Assembly: GCA_009774535.1 (NCBI GenBank)
Contig: VSNY01000002.1
Coordinates: forward strand, 10,665 to 74,664
Direction of reading: 5' to 3'
Source: Lachnospiraceae bacterium
Lineage (GTDB): Bacteria > Bacillota > Clostridia > Lachnospirales > Lachnospiraceae
DNA: 64,000 bases
Below, piece by piece: positions 62,330 to 64,000 of this stretch (position 1 is its first letter; each line of letters starts with the position of its first letter). The notes below the pieces were generated by a model that was not told where the DNA came from, ran no database searches, and worked only from the letters and a program-made list of their open reading frames with translations. Position numbers and translations under genes: made by a program.

Positions 62330-63262
62330 ATGGAGAGAATTATGGAAAAAGAAAAATCAAAGAAACGCCGATATACAGGTTTTGAAAAGAAAGAGCACCG
62401 GCAGGGATACCTTTTTCTGACACCAGCCATTGTAATTCTTACGATTTTTATCGGGCTGTCCGTCCTCTATGTCGTATATCTGTCTTTTCATAAAGTCAAC
62501 CTGTTTACAAAGCAGTATACGTTTGTCGGCCTGCAGAATTATAAAAGGGTATTTACGGATAACATCGCAAGGACAGGTCTGATCAATACATTGAAATTCT
62601 CAGCGGTTGTTGTTCCTGTCCAGACCGTGCTGGCGCTGGTGATATCGTCTGTACTTAACAGCGGCATCAAAGGAAAATATTTTTTCCGCACCGTCTATTT
62701 TCTTCCGACGCTGACATCCAGTTCTGCTCTGACGATGATCTTTATGTTTATGTTTAACGTTTCCGGACCGATCAATAAGCTGTTAATCGACACGCATCTG
62801 ATTTCCAAGGGGATCAATTTCCTGCAGGAACCGCAGTTTGCTTTAAGAGTTATTATGATGATGAATATCTGGTCCACGATCCCGATGTATACAACGATGT
62901 ACTTAGCGAGCCTTCAGGACCTGCCAGCCTCCATGTATGAAGCGGCGGAAATCGACGGCGCTGGTTCTTTGAAAAAATTCTGGTTTATTACGATCCCGTA
63001 TTTAAAGCCAATCACCACTTATGTGCTGCTGACGAGTGTGATCGGGACTTTGCAGATGTTTGACCAGGCATATATCTTTTCTAACGGTTCCGGCGGTCCG
63101 GAGAATTCTACACTGACGGTTTCTCTGATGATTTACCGGTATGCGTTCGGAACGCAGAATGCTATGGGGTATGCGGCCACGCTGGCGATTATCCTGGCCG
63201 TTATTATTATGCTGATCTCACGTCTGGCAGAAAAAGCCAACGGCGAAGAACGGATTTATTAG
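62330..63262 (+). CDS. Sugar ABC transporter permease, MalF/UgpA type
   Basis: A 310-residue inner-membrane permease with about six TM helices (GYLFLTPAIVILTIFIGLSV near the start). It has the ABC sugar-permease EAA loop, SMYEAAEIDGAGSLKKFWFI, which docks the ATPase. It pairs with the next gene. Start ATG 62330 (after AAAGGGAT) or ATG 62342 (after GGAGAG). The operon has no ATPase gene in the window; a shared MsmK-type ATPase elsewhere is common. Confidence 0.92.
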   Translation: MERIMEKEKSKKRRYTGFEKKEHRQGYLFLTPAIVILTIFIGLSVLYVVYLSFHKVNLFTKQYTFVGLQNYKRVFTDNIARTGLINTLKFSAVVVPVQTVLALVISSVLNSGIKGKYFFRTVYFLPTLTSSSALTMIFMFMFNVSGPINKLLIDTHLISKGINFLQEPQFALRVIMMMNIWSTIPMYTTMYLASLQDLPASMYEAAEIDGAGSLKKFWFITIPYLKPITTYVLLTSVIGTLQMFDQAYIFSNGSGGPENSTLTVSLMIYRYAFGTQNAMGYAATLAIILAVIIMLISRLAEKANGEERIY

Positions 63263-63274
63263 GGAGGTGGAGCA

Positions 63275-64000
63275 ATGAAAAAGAAAAACAGTGTCGGCAG
63301 GATCTTATTATACGCGGTCTTAATAACGGCCGCTGTTGCGACGGTCTATCCGTTTTTATGGATGGTGTCGGCTTCGTTTAAGCCGTTAAAAGAAATTGTG
63401 GGCGGAAATATGTCGCTGCTTTCCCCGAATATGTCCCTGGACAACTATAAATATATTTTCGGACGCTCATCCCTGTTTCCGAAATGGTTTTTGAACTCTT
63501 TTCTAGTGGCGTTAATTGGAACTACGGTCAACGTTTTTATTAATACCATGGCGGGCTATTCCCTTTCCAGGCTGACATTCCCGGGCAGAGATCAGATCTA
63601 CCATGCGCTGTTAGTGCTTTTAATGGTACCTTCCCAGGTGCTTTTAATTCCGAATTATCTGATCCTGCAAAAATTGGGGATGCTGGATTCGTATGCGGCG
63701 CTGGTATTGCCGGCAGCGGCAAATATCGGGAATATTTTCCTGATGCGGCAGTTTTTTATGAACTTCCCGAAAGAAGTCGAAGAGGCCGCAAGTATTGACG
63801 GGCTTGGAAGATACGCAAGATTTTTTAGGATCTGTATGCCGTTAGCAAGGCCGACGATCGCGACACAGGCTATTTTTGTCTTTATGGGCTTTTGGAATGA
63901 ATTTACCAAACCGATGCTGTACATCAAGACGCCGTCCAAGTACACACTGACGCTTGGTCTGCAGAGTTTTTCTTCGCAGGACGCGGGGACGATGTGGCAC
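63275..64000 (+). CDS. Sugar ABC transporter permease, MalG type (incomplete)
   Basis: 242 codons of the second permease, cut by the window edge. YAVLITAAVATVYPFLWMVS, NMSLDNYKYIF and the EAA loop EEAASIDGLGRYARFFRICM are typical of MalG-like partners. The end (TLTLGLQSFSSQDAGTMW...) suggests roughly 30-40 residues are missing. AGGGAGGTGG lies before the ATG. Together with the MalF-type protein it forms the channel for the upstream lipoprotein's sugar. Confidence 0.93.
   Translation, partial: MKKKNSVGRILLYAVLITAAVATVYPFLWMVSASFKPLKEIVGGNMSLLSPNMSLDNYKYIFGRSSLFPKWFLNSFLVALIGTTVNVFINTMAGYSLSRLTFPGRDQIYHALLVLLMVPSQVLLIPNYLILQKLGMLDSYAALVLPAAANIGNIFLMRQFFMNFPKEVEEAASIDGLGRYARFFRICMPLARPTIATQAIFVFMGFWNEFTKPMLYIKTPSKYTLTLGLQSFSSQDAGTMWH

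Overview
The window looks like the chromosome of a low-to-mid GC Gram-positive anaerobe of the class Clostridia, most likely a Lachnospiraceae-type gut Firmicute. The reasons are the split ADP-glucose pyrophosphorylase pair GlgC/GlgD, class III fructose bisphosphatase, SpoVG, an LTA-synthase-like sulfatase, a DnaD/DnaC-type helicase-loader pair, DUF6465, GntR/YtrA-type ABC modules and strong AGGAGG ribosome binding sites. There are no rRNA or tRNA genes, no complete insertion sequence, no prophage and no cas genes. This is mostly core chromosome with a few small accessory patches.

Layout. 1-4.1 kb: end of a ThrE-like exporter, a YgjP-type metallopeptidase, a chemotaxis receptor and a PilZ (c-di-GMP) protein. 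4.1-5.3 kb: a gene-free stretch with about ten degenerate copies of a ~30-bp motif at ~60-bp spacing. 5.3-12.1 kb: secA, a secreted transglutaminase-like protein, an RluA-type pseudouridine synthase and glgB. 12.2-19.3 kb: a TetR regulator, a PutP-type symporter, topoisomerase III and feoAB. 19.4-20.3 kb: a decayed patch with an operator-containing promoter, gene remnants and a DUF2164 gene. 20.4-26 kb: an M23 peptidase, HPr, a truncated flavodoxin-like protein, a DIP1984-like protein and fbp. 26.2-34.9 kb: LTA synthase, a proline-rich probable coat protein, a large anchored protein with a peptidase-C39-like but apparently inactive end, an AGCS symporter, a second HPr-like (Crh-like) protein and DUF6465. 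35-40.2 kb (minus strand): murC, dnaD-like, dnaC-like and prs, with two runs of DnaA boxes between murC and dnaD. 40.4-45.5 kb: glgC-glgD, spoVG and a GntR-ABC transporter operon. 45.8-54.6 kb: a DUF1186/SEC-C protein, then PHP phosphatase, a giant RND pump and aspartate kinase, and a DUF975 protein. 54.7-57.2 kb (minus): two small co-expressed gene pairs, DUF4160 with its partner and a pentapeptide-repeat protein with its partner. 57.4-64 kb: an RDD protein, a GH65 phosphorylase and a sugar ABC transporter, the last running off the end.

How the genes work together. Carbon storage and sugar handling dominate: glgB, glgC and glgD (glycogen), fbp (gluconeogenesis), a GH65 disaccharide phosphorylase with its ABC importer, and two HPr paralogs. 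The GH65 and ABC blocks share a CGAAAACGTTTTGG-type operator, which implies one LacI-family regulator encoded elsewhere. Replication initiation (dnaD, dnaC) and PRPP synthesis lie in one minus-strand block next to DnaA boxes. Two families of dispersed intergenic repeats and one MITE-like element punctuate the gene spacers.

Limits: all family names come from reading the sequence by eye. No database search, structure prediction or alignment was run.
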